Shown here: piece by piece, positions 11,068 through 26,223 of the stretch
Layout of the letters: each line of letters starts with the position of its first letter
Position numbering within the stretch: the first letter of the stretch is position 1
Assembly: GCA_944990035.1 (NCBI GenBank)
Contig: CALYLX010000157.1
Span: 310,001 to 374,000 of the forward strand
Origin: Clitopilus passeckerianus
Lineage: Eukaryota; Basidiomycota; Agaricomycetes; Agaricales; Entolomataceae
DNA: 64,000 nt
Direction of reading: 5' to 3'
Program-made: the position numbers and the translations under genes
The notes under the pieces: model-generated
Databases searched by the model: none
Seen by the model: the letters and a program-made list of their open reading frames with translations, nothing else
What the model was told of the DNA's origin: nothing

Positions 11068-14000
11068 ATGCCTCTCTCTCGTACACTTAGCGGTCGTAGC
11101 AAGCCCCGCCCTCCTCAGATACCGTCAAAATCGCCTGCAACTCCTACTTTTCATCCTCCTTCACATTACGCCGCCGCCGCGGGGATAGAATATACTCGGC
11201 CTGATTCCCGTCGAAAAGGAAGCTCGGGCTCGTCCAACACGTCGAACTACGGCATCAGCAGCTCCAGTTTCTTCTCAAACTCTCATGATCGAAACACGTC
11301 GGCCTCGTACCCATCAGAAACCGAGTCTGCAGCTGGATCATCTTTCGAGCTCAAGCGCCCGGGAGCCACAGCGGAGGAAGTCGTTCAATCGACTAAAAAA
11401 GCTGTTGACCGTCAAAGACGCAGGAGTCTTGTCAATGAGCTGCCACAGATGGAGGCTCAACTTCTCCCTTCACTTCGTGATACCATTGATCGAATGACCC
11501 GCGCCTCTCCTGCGCATATGGAGGACTATCACCAACTACCTGAAAATACTGCTCCAAGCGGACTCCCTTCAATATTCTACACCTCGGGATCGCCCACACC
11601 TTCTTCCGATCCCCAAAGACCTCGCTCGCGAAGTTCTAGTCAACCTCATTTTGCGCCTTCTCCGCCCACTCCGAGGCAAGATCTACGGAAGGGGTCTTAC
11701 CTTCAGACATCACCTCACATGTCATCTTTGAAAAGCCCCGAAGTCCGCGCCCAGGGCCAGGTCGAGACGAGCCCTACGCCTTCTTCCCAAAAGCGGCTTT
11801 CTTTGCGATCCCCTCACACTAAGATCCAAAAGAGAACTGCATCGCCCCGTTCGACGCCTTTTCACAGCGAACATTCCAGCGAAAGTAGTCAAGAACATAT
11901 GAACAAGGTTCGTATTATTGACCATATTGTAGATGTTGGTTCTCAGAGATTTGCAGGTAAATTCCTTGACGAGAATAAAGAAATGCCACCGACGGACGAG
12001 ATCCCGCTCCGATCCCGGGACTGCCCCTCCCAAAGCAACATCGTTGCAAATGCACAGGTCCCCTTATTCCAGTAAACAAATGCCATTTACATCGAACATT
12101 CCAAGGCCTCGAAGGGTGGACCGACAATCCGATGAATCAGATCTGGAACAACAATACGAGGCTGAACTTCAGAGCCGGCGTAGGCTCATCGTGACGAATG
12201 CTACTATTGGACCTCCCAGCTCATCAGAGAGCGAGAAGGAAGCATATGCAACCATGGACCACCCCTACACAGGTTCACGGTCCGCATACAGTAGCCCAAT
12301 TGGTTTGGGCTTCGACCTTGGGACAAATGAAAATTCGTACGGTCGAGGAACATTACGGAATGCGCCCCAACAATCGAATGGATACAGATATTCTCAACGG
12401 AAGCCTTCTCCTCCGCCAAGATCTCCTCTACGACCCAGCTACCCGCCTGTGGCTGCCAACCGATATCCAGAGCAGGTCATGCCTTCGCGCCTTAGAAGCG
12501 AAGCCGCAGAGCGGCGAGCTGCGCTGTATCATGCTATCAATGGTCTGGATGACCGGAAACAGGATATGCCCGAAACGGAGTCAAGCGAGTATGTTGGTGA
12601 AGATGGCTTCGCCATTAGCAGCTCCTGGAACAAAACCGATGAGAGCTTTGAAGATCCCGTCCACGAAGCTCACGACTACCAAGAGCAACATGGACAGCGC
12701 TCCAGTAGGAAGGCGCCAACGGGTCGACATTCAACGACACCAACGACACCGAAACACAGAGAGAAAACGAGTTCTCAAGCAAGACATCATCAGACCCCGA
12801 AGTTCGAAAACAACTTCAACTCACGCCAGAACTACGATTTGGAAGCACAAGTGTTTTATCCGGGACGTCGGCCCAGAATCCCCTCGAGATCACCCGTAAT
12901 GACTTCCATCGACCCACCACCTCTGCCAGCTGCTCTGAAGCGGCACTCTGTGTACCATAGAGGCCCAAAACTGCCCAGTAACCATGCCCCAGATTTATAT
13001 TCCCCTTACGAACCGCATATAAATCGTTTCAGGTCACAGGAGACGTCTTATAACCCTGACCCATCTATCCTTGCTGCGCGAGAACGTCAAGCTTACGGGA
13101 TCCCCGAGTCCAACTCAGAGGGCGTGCTTCTGCGACCCCAATTGGAGAGTGACTCAGACGCTGCACAGGCTGAGAGCGATCTCTCGTCGGAGGGCAGCGT
13201 TTATTTGGACGAGGAAGACGATTCTGAATTAAGCATTGGAGCTGAAAGCCTTCTGAAGGGCCTCGATGCTCAGGACCCTCACCCAGTAGACCCAGGACGA
13301 TCTCGTGACCCAAAGCATCCACCCTCTCGTTTAGAGGAATATGAAACGGAAAGCCTGGCTTGGGACAGTCGGCACCCCGTTTACGAACACCCACCTCCTC
13401 CCATCAGCCGTCAGCCCAGTGACTCAATCCGAGAAGCCCAGCAATTGATCATCGACGACCTGTACTTCCACCAACGAGATTATGTGGAAAGACTTCAGAC
13501 TTTTCTCAAGGTGTTTATCCTACCCCTCCGTTATCAGAACAGCAGGAGATGGATATCTGGCATACCTAAAAAGGTGTGCAGGCTTTTCGACTGGCTGGAA
13601 GATATCATGGTTCTGCATCAACAGGTGGTCGGAACTCTGGAAGATCATCGGCAAGCAAAGGAACTCAATGTTGGTTATCTAGCAGATGCACTACGCTGCC
13701 TCGTTGCTCGGTTTGAAGTCTATCAGCCGTATTTGGTGAAACATGCGGAGGTCTTTAAGCTGATCGAGGACCTAATGGAAGATCAGCACGACGAATTTGG
13801 CGAATTCATAAGGCTGCAGGAGTCCCAGGTTTTACCAGAGGGACAAGGATTCCGTCAATTCTTGCTGGAATCAGTTGGACATTTGGACAAATTCCCCACT
13901 TACTACGTTGTGAGTCTCCTTACCCCTATGGAAGGATCCCGCTAATCATGGCGCAGAGATTGCTTGAGGCAACGCCAAAGGATGGAGAGGCATACCTGCC

Positions 14001-15230
14001 GATTCTACTGCTGGTCCATGCAACTAAAAACGTCACCAAAGTCCTGAAGGAGGTTCAAGTCCGAGAAGAAGAGTACGCCAAGATCAAGAGGCTTCTTAAG
14101 CGCATTCATGGCTTGCCCTTTGGTATCCGTTTGGCAATGCGTAACCGAAGACTTTTACATTCTGGCTCTTTGTGGTTAACTGAAGAGAATCTGACCGGTG
14201 GTTCTGAGTCTATCAGCAAGCCACTTGGCGCCTTCCCGGATCCCCAAGATTCTACTCAGACTGGGTTGTCTCTTGTTTCCTCCCCTTCATCGTCTGGCGG
14301 GTCTGTTAGTAGCGAAGCGAGGCGTTCAATGTTCTTACCCTCTCTGAAGTCGTCCAAGCTCATCAAGAGATCTTTACTCAGGAAATCCTCGTTCATGAAG
14401 TCTACAACAACGGTGGAACCGCCTGCACGCAAGGAGTGTCAGGTTTCTGTCTTTGTATTCAACGATCTTGCCTTGCTTGTCATCGGAGAAGCGTATCGAC
14501 CAGGGGCTTTACCATCTCGCGCCGCCTCAAATTCAACGGAAAATGAAGATTGCCCGGGCTTGAGATGCCTCCCGGAGCTGGGTTGCATTCGAGTCATTGA
14601 AGCCCAGATGGTCTATAGTGAACAAACATCCGAAGGTCTCCTTCCTCTTTGCTTCATCAAACCCGTTTATCAGCTAACGTGCTTCAAACAGGATCAAGAC
14701 GGCCCTTACTATTGCTTGAGGTTCTCCCCCTCGATGCCACCAGCTCAATCCAACTGTCTGATAACGGCAAGCAGTCGCCTATTCCTCGAATGCGAACACT
14801 ACGCCTCTACATATCACCCGAAAAGACTGGCTCGACTGATTCCTCTTCTAACACTGCCAAGGATATTGCCACTAAAGCGACAGAACGGCAAGAAAATTGG
14901 CTATCGGCTTTCCAAACCTGCTCTCGAACGTGCCTCTCATTGCTCTCCTCGTCAACCTTACCCAATGGCGCGGCCGCACAAGCCTCGAATGCGCTGGATC
15001 CCGAGACTTACCCCACTGTGATATCGCTCTTGGCTTCTGGGTTGCCAATACCAAAAAGTCCTTCAACGCAGGATCAACAAAATGACTTCGCTCTAGCAAA
15101 TTCAAGGGAGGATGTTGAGATGTCAAAAGAGGGCGAGCGAGAAGAGCGTGGATGGTGGTCGCTTCGCTTTCAGCAAGTGTATCAGGAATTGAAGCGGGCT
15201 GAGACTGAGCCTCCATGGACGCAGCGTTGA
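11068..15230 (+). CDS. Rho guanine-nucleotide exchange factor (DH-PH)
   Basis: Four exons: 11068-11907, 11957-13909, 13957-14635 and 14692-15230 (4011 nt, 1336 aa). The first ~750 residues are low-complexity, rich in Ser/Pro/Arg (for example SSSFFSNSHDR, KPSPPPRSPLR) and probably disordered. A Dbl-homology domain follows from about residue 770: REAQQLIIDDLYFHQRDYV, then ELNVGYLADALRCLV, FGEFIRLQES, and the core PTYYVRLLEATP across the exon 2/3 junction. A PH-like domain follows (CQVSVFVFNDLALLVIGEA to RQENWLSAFQTC); its frame is only restored by the 56-nt intron after residue 872. DH-PH proteins activate Rho-family GTPases at the membrane and control polarity and septation. The long disordered N-terminus offers phosphorylation sites, but no further domain was recognised. 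Confidence 0.88.
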
Positions 15231-15434
15231 GTTATTAGATACTTTTGTTTCTCTCACGATTTATTAGCTTAGTTCCACTGCTGTAATATCAAAGATATCC
15301 ATTATTGAATCGGATTGGCATTAGGGCGTACGAAGCCGTGAAAAAACACATTTTGTACAGGATTATAGACTTTTGGAGGCAAGCAAAGGGGACAGCAAGA
15401 TTGACAACAGGGTGAAAACGTCCGGAGGGTTTCC

Positions 15435-16635
<1,201 letters not shown>

Positions 16636-16859
16636 TGTGGAAGGATGGAGTAAAGGGTGTTGATCACGTGAGGTGCGGGAATACCAAATCTGATACTTGC
16701 GCCGCGACGAGGTCAACCGGCTAATGTCAGGTCCTTGCGGTGCTTATCTGCTATCTCGCTTTGTTCTCAACACCCACTATGCTTAACAGTCGCTGCTAGA
16801 CGCCCGAAATCACCCGAACGAGCTTCAAATCAGCTATTCCCTTCTCTTCATCGCAAGAG

Positions 16860-19800
16860 ATGCCTTCAACCATTGGCAATATGGCCTCAGCTCGTGTAGA
16901 ACCAGAATCTTCTACTTCCGCTGCCAATTACCCTCAAGTGGCAAGAGCCGAAGATGTGCTCACGAGGCCATTTCTACGCGTACCTAGGGGCACCGGGTCC
17001 TCGCGCAGATTGAGTACAGGAAACGTTAGCTTGACAAGACCTTTTCTCGACGACGCCAACGCACGTTCGAATCGCAACATCAATGGTTCACCACAGCTTC
17101 GTAGGGCAGGGTAAGTTCCTATACCATTTTTTCTCCTATACGATGCATTTTTATTTGCATTGGCCTCGGATATGTTCTCCTTATTATGGCATCATCTGAC
17201 CTCAGCCTATCGGTCGAAAGACGCCCTAGATGCTTTCCGTCGAGCAACTTGCCCTTGATTCCTCATATTTGCACACGTTCTCAGCAACTGACGAATAATT
17301 TTATGACCCTTCAGGCTTCTACAACCTATGTCCTACAACCCGTCCAACATCTTCGGGTCCTATAACGACCCCAGGGCGTTCCTCCAGAATGCCCTGCGGA
17401 ATCCCCAACATCCTCATTCCCAGGACACAATACGCTCAAATACGATGCAATTATCCAGCATGACCTTTGGCTCCACACCTTCTTCGTCACTATCCAATCC
17501 TCTAGCTCAAGCCTCCGCTCAAAATGACGAAGCAGCTACGTCTGGTTTCATATTTCCTGAAGCTGGTGCTGCCCCAGATGAAGAATCTTCACCTTCACCC
17601 CCGTCGTCACTCAATGAAGACCTTATGCAGTCTCAGGTCACCGTCATGACGACGACCTCTGATCTGCCTTCAGCTAACTCATCTACCTCACATCTGACAT
17701 CTTCTCTACCTTCTCTTGTCACGCACAAGTTGGATGAACCGGAGTCATCGTCCTCCACCGCCTCTCCCCTAAGCGAGCAGACCACTCCCAGGATGCCATT
17801 TCGTCCCTCAGGTCTTTCCCTGCTCCGCCAAGAATACGAGAGCCATTCACGTCCTGGTTCTGATGGCTCGCGTACACCGGTTCAGACTTTCCAACCGAAA
17901 GATCTACCTCCTGACACCGATTTACCCCCGCCCAAAGTGCATTGGTCTGATAAACCTGCGCTTACAGGAGTACGCCAGACTTCCAACGCTACCATCTCTC
18001 AAGCTACCACTACTGCGACGGCCCATCCTAGGCTCCTCAGTCCTGACGTCAACTGTGCACAAGGCCAGTTCCCAGAGGAAACAGAAGAAGATACTTCTCA
18101 GATGACCCCTCCCAGCGTTACGGAGGCTACGGAGGTTACACCTCTTCTTCAAGAACGACCCTGGAGATTTTCTCCAACTCAATCAGGCGCTGGTCTGCCA
18201 CACTATTCTGGAACTCCACATACCTCCCCTCAAAGGTCGCCTCCAAGACCATCTACCTTGACCGTTTGGAAGGACCGAATCGCGAAACGCTGGGAGACAA
18301 GGGATCCAGACCTTGTCCAGAACTCCCTACGGATTGCTGCGAAGAGTATACCCGCCGTTCTGCTGGGTTGTCTGCTCAACATCCTTGATGGTGTCTCCTG
18401 TGGGTATTTTTTTTTCTATTGCCTCCATTCATTTTTTTTTCTGCCTCCGCCGTGCGATTACATCATTTTCCGTATGTCAGAAAACATATGATACCCCCAT
18501 GATGTCTTTCAGGCACGGAGTTAACTCGGGCAGAAGCACTGCTACTCTAACAGCCCCGCTCCACCAACTCTATTACTTTACTTGTCACTGGATCCCTTTA
18601 CCCAAATCACGTTTTCAAAGATTGGCCGATCAATTAACGCTTTTATTTCACAGATGGCATGATTATATTTCCTGCTAATGGCGTCTTTTCGGATTTGGGA
18701 CCGATGGGCGTGTCCATGTTCTTTGCGTCGTGAGTATAGTTCTCCCAGATCTTGTCAAACCGCGTCCCAATTCTGATTGCTCACATAGTGCAATTATATC
18801 GCAATTGACATATACCCTCGGTGGTAGTGGTTTCGCAGGCGCTAATGGGAGCATGATGATTGAAGTAGTGGTAAGACATGTTACCCTGATTAGGGTTATC
18901 AGCGCACGTGTTATTCACTCCCTGTTATCTAGCCGTTCTTCCACATTTTGGCAAACAGCATAGCCGACCAAATTGGCGAATCGAATCCGAATGCGATTAT
19001 TGCAACAACCTTGGTCGCCTTTGCTTTCAATTCGCTCCTCACTGGTGAAGCTACGATTTATCTATCGGAAATTGTGCGACCGCTCATCCTGCTCCGAACT
19101 AGGGTTGACATTCTTCCTCTTGGGATACCTAAAGTTAGGGAATCTCATCGGATTCTTCCCTCGACATATTCTTGTCGGGTATGGCACTTTACCCCACCTG
19201 CTCGACATTTACTCATGGACGATTTAGATGTATCGGCGGTGTTGGTGTTTTCTTGGTTCTAACTGGGTTCGTTATTCTTGGACATAGATTCTCTCAGCAT
19301 TTGCTTATCTTATAATTCCGCAGCTTTACCGTCAGCATGCGTATCGCGGACGACGACCTGGGTCTCGATTGGGAGACTGTGGAGACGATGTTTTTGAATA
19401 TTCACAATCTGAGTCTTTGGGTTGTACCACTGCTATTGGCAATACTGCTGCGTCTAATCACGGCCAAATATCACCATCAACTTATTTTCCCTGTTTGTAA
19501 GTATACCAATCTAACGCCCGTTCTGCATTGTTCTGACTCGTCCCTAGATTTCTTAATTATACCCATCATCTTCTATATCATAGTCACGGCTGCGAGACTG
19601 GATTTGGAAACACTCAAAGCGGATGGATGGCTATTCGACCTTGGAGCTGGGGATGCCACATGGTATCGGTACTATCAATATTATAGTACGCTCTATCCAG
19701 CAGAAAGATGGATAACTATATGCTAACGACTTTACTGCAGACATTCACGATGTACATTTCGGACCTCTGTGGGCGACAATGTCCACACAATTTGCTCTGT

Positions 19801-21948
19801 GTGTATGTTTCATTTTTCGACTTTCTCAGATCCCTCATTGTGCCTTCATCAGATTATTTTTTAACATTCTTCATCCACCTCTCAATGTACCAGCTCTTGG
19901 TAAATGTCATTTGACTCTTCAACGCTTTGACATACTTACAATCTTGACAGCCGTCTCACTCGACGAAGACGTCGATACGAACAAAGAGCTTGTCGGTCAT
20001 GGTTATTCTAATTTCCTCTCCGGACTCTTTGGGACTGTGTAGGTAGAGTCACATCTTTTCTGCAACAAGCACTGATTCTTTCGGTTCCAGGCCCACATAC
20101 TTGGTCTACGTCAATACCCTACTGTGAGTGGTTAGTGCACGTGAAGATCGTTGCAATGAAATTTATTCGGCATACAGATTTTACCGAGTCGGCGGAGTCA
20201 CTCGAATTGCTGGCTTCATGCTGGGTATCGCAAACATCTTCTTATTGATTTGGGGAACTTCATTCATTGGCTATATCCGTAAGTTCAAGTTTATTATTAT
20301 CATCCAGGCTCCTTTGGACTCGGCTGACATCTCCAATAGCTGTCACTCTGGTTGGAGCGTTGATATTTGTGCTTGGAATCGACCTCATCAAAGAGGCAGT
20401 CTGGGATCCTAGGCATCGAGCAAGCAGGTCTGTACCCACCCTAAACTTAGCCTGTCCAACTGCGAATACTTGTTTTTTAGATCAGAGTACATCACTATCA
20501 TCAGCATCATGGTATGCATGACCGCCTGGGACTTCGTAACTGGTGTCCTTTTCGGCATTGTTGTCAGCTGTGGGTGGTACAGTTACGATATCGCGTTCTT
20601 GGAACTAACGTCTTTGCAGGTTTCTTCTTCGTAGTCCAGAATTCACAGAGGCGTAGCATCCGAGCACTTCAATCGGGAGAAACTGCGATGTCGACTGTTC
20701 GCAGACCAAGTCTTCAGCGTGAATATCTCCGAGAGGTGTCCAAGCAGACCACGATACTTCGCCTCCAAGGTTTCCTGTTCTTTGGGACGATCTCCCATGT
20801 TGAAGAAACTATCCGAGAAATCATAGAAGGGCCCTCCTGGCAATCCAACCCCGTCCGCTTCCTCGTTCTTGATCTTTCGCTAGTGGCAGGCGTCGACATG
20901 TCCTCAGCAGAGGCTTTTGTACGGATCCACCGCTTCTTGGCTGCGAAAGAAGTTACTCTCGTGTTCTGTGGGATTTCATCAACGTCTCCTATCGCCGATG
21001 CCTTGAACAGTGTGCATGTGCTGAATGCCCCCAATGTGGAGGTTTTCCTTACATTCAACGATGCCATGGAATGTGAGCGCTGTTTGTTCCTCCGCCCGTG
21101 TCATAATGCTGAAAAGCGCCCTAGGGACGGAAAATGCCTACTTGAGAGCATGGCTTCTGGTGCAAAAACATGAGATCCCCACAACCGCATTAGGTATGTC
21201 CAATCCTTCAATAGATCAACCTTCACCCTCCGGGCTAATGCCGTGCGTTGCAGCCTTGCCAGGGCGTCGTGAGTTTGAAGTTCCACCAGGTAGCCCGACT
21301 TCCTTCCCCTCGTCTCCCCGACAAGTATATATGCGAGATGTTGGAGCTCGAACGATCGCTAATGGTCAGGAGCAGCCATTTCCAGTTTTATGCCTTCCAC
21401 TAAAGGTTTCAACAGAGCTACACCACCGTACCGATGGGGTTTTCTCGACTGAGCCGATGCATACTATCTTGAAGGCCTTCTCATCATACGGCGAAATTGA
21501 CCCCAACGTCTTCCAGCCTATCGAACAATATCTCGAACGGATTACAATCACTGAGGGAACGATCATGTGGCATCAAGGAGATCGTTCCGACGGGTTGTAT
21601 ATCGTTGAAGCAGGAATCCTAAGGGCTTCTTACCATTTCTCAGATCACACCCAAGTGATAGAGGAATCTATGGTTCCTGGGACTGTTGCCGGGGAGTTAT
21701 CTGCACTTTCTAGTTTGCCTAGGAATGCGACGATGCTCGTAGAGCGAGATGCAATTCTTTGGAAGCTTAGTTCGGAAAATCTAGCCAAACTTGAGTTAGA
21801 ACGACCGCAACTTTCTCGAGTATTTGTGAGCTTGATCTTGAAAGGTAAACTCTCTCTCCTCCTCTACCTCGAAATGGTGCTGATAACTTGTCTAGCTGCG
21901 AAAATCGATCATGACATTTTACTTTCTGCCCTGGCATCTCGACCATAG
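16860..21948 (+). CDS. SulP-family anion transporter with STAS and cyclic-nucleotide-binding-like domains
   Basis: Many exons; the first is 16860-17110 and the second starts at 17315. A long Ser/Thr/Pro-rich cytosolic N-terminus (about 400 aa) precedes the membrane core, which has the segments SIPAVLLGCLLNILDG, IISQLTYTLGGSGFAGANG, LIGFFPRHILVG, LSLWVVPLLLAILLRLI, ARIAGFMLGIANIFLLIWG-like and VTLVGALIFVLGIDL. A STAS domain follows (TTILRLQGFLFFGTISHVEE, FLVLDLSLVAGVDMSSAEAF). The C-terminus has a cNMP-binding-like beta-roll (ITITEGTIMWHQGDRSDGLY, GELSALSSLPRNATM). This architecture matches the fungal YGR125W-type group, thought to be vacuolar. The transported anion is unknown; sulfate is only a family-level guess. 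The last intron joins LILK to AAKIDHDI. Internal introns near 18.4-20.5 kb were placed only by homology-like continuity. Confidence 0.85.
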
Positions 21949-22268
21949 TTCACTGGAAATCTTGCACATTGTCATCTGATTCTACATCTTCTGCCACGTT
22001 TAAGACCTTGTATATCTCACACATATATCCACAATCACAATATCGCACATGACGGCCATGTATTTTACATTGTTGCACCCTGTATTTTCTGGTATCGATT
22101 TCCCATACGGTGTTGTGTGTAAGGCTTTTTTGGGTGAGCGCAAGGCATTGCATTCATCCATTTTCGTTTCCTTGTACTACGGCGAAGTCCATGAATGCAA
22201 GCTGAATCTATTTCCTAGGGTCTTGCAGAGAATGCTTGGACCTGACAAGCACGAGCATGTGAGACTGC
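21949..22268. other. Intergenic, nothing recognised
   Basis: Space between the convergent 3' ends of the SulP transporter and the first coiled-coil gene. No ORF or repeat of note. Confidence 0.4.
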
Positions 22269-24788
22269 TTACAAGAGACTGTAGTTATGCCCCTTCGCTT
22301 GCTGGATCATTTCGAGAAACACGTCCTCCCTTCTCCTTTCCTCCTCATCAAATAACGCTTGTTGGCCTGCCCTCTCTCCGTCCTGCACTTTCACCACCCA
22401 TCCCCACAACCTCCGTTGTCTCTGATCTTCATTCCTGAAACACTCTTGAGTCAACTCATTTTGTGTCGTGTGATAATCTTCTTCTATCTCGAGTTGTTGT
22501 TCGTTGAATATCCGCGCTCTTGCTTCCTCCCGTACATTGAAGATTCTTGCTCTTGCCTCCTCCGATTTCGCGTACTGCTGGCGTAGTTCGGAGAGTACTC
22601 CCTTAAATTCGGTCGCATACCTACCTTTCAATTCCTGTCATTTGGTTCTTCGCCCCCGTTGTTCTTGCCTGAATTCATGCTGTCGGTTTATCTCAGCAAC
22701 AAGGAAGACGTTTTGCCGGCGGGCGGCGTTTGCAGCAAAAATCGAGGCACGCTGGGCTTTTGATTTCTTGTAGATGACTTGCTGACGTCGTTCTGTGTCC
22801 GAAAAAGTAATTTTCGAGTTCGAATCGATTCTGGTGTGGTCATCCGGAAGTGGAAGGGATGGAAGGTCTCGATTCACGAAAAGAGCCCGGGCGGCCTGGG
22901 GTTATGAGGGTTAGTCTTGGACGATTAGACGATAGACAAAATATGCACAAATCCTGTCGGAGGTGAAGGCGGCCGTCCAGACCTAGGCCGACTGTCGCTT
23001 CTTTCCAAAAATAATGAACATGTAGAGGAACGTTGCGGTATTACTGGAGGTGGCCCTGGTATTCCCATCGCGGGCTATACATCCATCAGACAAACTAGCT
23101 GAAAGGATATAAGTGGCATGGCGAAGAATACATACCATCGCTGGTATACACGCCGGTGGAAGCACTGGCTCTATATTGGGCAAATTGGGAGGGTGCGTTG
23201 GAGACGTACTTAGGGGTGGCGAACCCTTGAGAGAAACGAATATAGGGACCACTTCCAGAGCTGTCCCGCGATCGGTTTGTGCTTCCGAGAATCGTTTGTC
23301 CATCCTTCGGAGGGTCTCCTGAATCGTCTTCGCCTGCCGATCAAATACAAACCAAAAGGCATACATCATCGACTCATCGATCTGGAGTTCTGTGGAATCG
23401 CCCCCTTCAGCTTTCCCTCGTAACCCCCTGATGAATTCTTCGTAGGTCGTGGCCATCATTGACGAATCGTTCCAGTACTCCCGTTCCCGTGTAGCTTCAG
23501 CAAGATTCCGAATTTTCTCTGCATGTGAGAAAGTATCGCTGGCCCTTTTTACGTTGATATCAACCCGTGACCGCAGAGAATCAGCGAAAGTGCGAAAATC
23601 TAATCGACGGTTATTCTCGGCCGTATCTCTCTGGCCTTCAGCGGATGTAAATTCTTTCTCGCGCTGTTGTTCAACGTCCTGAAAGAGACGCATCCTGCTT
23701 TCTTGGGCCATAATAAACGTCGTTCTCTGGTCTGGTGATGGTAGAGGGCTCGAGGCTTCGTCTTCAGGTGTTTCGGGTAATGAAATTTGGCTGTTATCGG
23801 GAGGCATCTTCGGCATTATTATGGGAGGGGGCGCTATGACGCCTGTTGTGAATAAAATTCGAGAAGCCTAGAAGACATTGCGCGTACCTTGCGGTAACGG
23901 GTGCGTGCTAGAAGACCAAGGAGACCGAGAGCAAGAACTCCGTCTACTTGACTGTGGCCGTGATAACGAACACCAGTCGTCGAGGTCGGTTTCAGGACAA
24001 GGCATCTCGCCTGGGCTGCCAGCATCATGGTTCACGCCTATTTATAAGTGTCTATGAGGCAAGGAGGTGAAGTGCCTTTAGAAAACTCGCACCCTTGGTC
24101 GTACGTGGCTTGCTCCCAGTGTTAGCGACCAACTTCTCGACAACATTATTCCTTCGTTCTTCATTCCGTAGGAAGGCCTCCTCTTGCTCCGCTAACAAGG
24201 ATTCGAGCTGTTTTTGCAGGGTTGTCCTCAACTCTTCGCAGATCTGTTCTCTCGCTTTCCTGCCTTCTCTCCGCCTTTCAGCCCGGAGGGCGTCATGATG
24301 TTTTGAGTCCTCCTCACGTCTTTGTTGGCTCTCGGCGGATGCGTTGGCGCGTTGGACCTGGCCTCGCCCGAATATTCCATTTCGAACGGTTTCAAGCTCA
24401 GTGAAAGCCGCCTGCTGCTCAAGCAACATAGTATCCGTCGTTTCCTCATGTCGCTTCTCCTCGTTTTCTGCATCCGTAGCTATCTCGGAGAGGAGCTTAT
24501 CGAATTCATCGCTTTGTAGGTACTCCGCAACCCAACGGGTTTTCTCTTCTTCAGCGAATTCGGCCGCCTGCTCCGATGTGCATCGTAAAAAGTCTTCACT
24601 GCGTATTTCCTCGCTAAAAGTATGGTTTGCGTCTGGTTCCGAGGCTGGGTGGCTCTTCTGCTGGAGAGCTGTAGTAGGCAGCCTAACGCTCGTGCCAAAG
24701 CTTCGGAACAAACCAGTAGGCCTAGACCTGCATTTGAAGATGGAGCATTTCAGCTACGAGAACATTGACAGATGCAAGAACCTTACAT
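22269..24788 (-). CDS. Uncharacterised charged coiled-coil protein A
   Basis: Minus-strand multi-exon gene. The inferred start codon is split: AT at 24788-24787, a 59-nt intron 24786-24728 (GTAAGG...GCAG), then G TCT AGG from 24727, giving MSRPTGLFRSFGTSVRLP. Next comes a long highly charged helical region (EQAAEFAEEEKTRWVAEYL, LQKQLESLLAEQEEAFLRN). A linker (EMPCPETDLDDWCSLSRP, Ser/Arg-rich) follows, then a second helical block (DQRTTFIMAQESRMRLFQD, KEFTSAEGQRDTAENNRRL) and a C-terminal block starting RALFVNRDLPSLPLPDD. Heptad-like Glu/Arg/Gln spacing suggests extended coiled coil. No catalytic motif, signal or membrane segment is visible. It is paralogous to the gene at 31076-33624, with the same order of blocks and the same 5' intron. 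Exon borders in the middle (near 24.0 and 22.9 kb) are approximate. Function unknown. Confidence 0.7.
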
Positions 24789-26223
24789 TGGGCTCCCGGA
24801 TCCTAGTTGTTGAACATAACGATGTCGCCTCGGTATCCATGCTTTTCATATCAGCTGAGCGATTGGGCGGCTACAGAAAGCCGCGAATCCGTTGATGATG
24901 GGCGTGGCAGAGTGACAATTAAAATCTGATTTCGCGCTCTTGTATCATTCCACTGGGGCTCGGAATTCACCAAATACAGGAAGTCACTTGGAAGAAGCAT
25001 AGCCTTTCAGAATTCTGGAAAAGTGTCGGAGAACCGGGTATGCTTGCAAAACGTTGTTCGATTATGCTTAGAGGGGCGCATTATGGTTCCTATGATAGCA
25101 TCTGGACTAATTACTTACGGCCTCTAAGTACTGCTTATTGGTTAGCGCCGTATGGTGAAATCTCTACCTTATTGACGCAGTGAGTTGAAACGTGTTCAAC
25201 CTACAAAAGTTACCACAGAGCGCCGTCTGAAGACTTCGGGGGTGAAGAGGCGAGCCATCCAAGCGCAAATGGAGATATGAGACTCTCACTTTTGGCCTTG
25301 AAGGTCTCTGTAAACCAGTAAGTACTTTGCGGGGCGCCACAGCAACTACAAAATGTATGACTTTCCAAAAGCGGGCACGCGTCTGTTTGTAGCCGTTGAC
25401 GCGTCTGGCTAAAAAGGTTCTTTTGAACTTGAATTCGTAGGAGTCAAAGAGAGTGAATAACACCTTGGTACTGACCTTGATCGGATGATAAAGAACCACT
25501 GCGGGACGGTAGAGAATGATTTATTCAGCGAGAAATCGTGGAAAGATGTTGGGAAAGCCTCGAGTTGTGATTTGACTTGGAGTTGACGACAATATCCTTT
25601 CATTGCATCTGCGACCTTCTTGAATATTCGGTTTTTGCCTATTAGCTACCTTGCATTGAGTGAGGCTTCAAACCGAGCACGACGACAGAAAAGAAAACGA
25701 CCGCGCGCTCACGTGATCGATGTTTCTTGGCACTTGGTCCCAATCCTTCACCACATCCCAACCTGCGATATCCACTACAGCAGAAACACAGGCCGCCGAA
25801 CCTGAACTGCTTCTATGAGTAGAATTCAAGAGGAAATGTTGCATATGTTGTAGGGGGTTGCCTTGGTCGACCTTGCAAAAGATTCGAAATCAGAAGTTGG
25901 GCCGTAGCTCTCGGTCTGTTTGTCTGGTCGCATCGGATATCCGTCTTCCTTGAACTTTAGTACTGAGCGCATACCCGACCGCTAGATTGATCAATATCAA
26001 TTATCAAAATCACCGGAAAAAAGGGAATTAAATATGCGAACCTTCAGAATAGCAGCTCACCACCTTCTCCTGATATTGAACCGAAGATGGGTTCAAACCC
26101 TTGTTAATCTGACAATGCCGGAAAAAATGGAGACTGGAATCGGAGACTGACATGACTCCTGTGACGCCACACTTGAGAAGGACTCTAAGGATCGCGACTC
26201 GCGAACGACCATGCGGCCCTTGA
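24789..26223. other. No confident gene
   Basis: Minus-strand ORFs around 25164-25603 read moderately protein-like (for example FSLNKSFSTVPQWFFIIR), but no family and no consistent splice model was found. The rest shows nothing recognisable. Confidence 0.3.
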
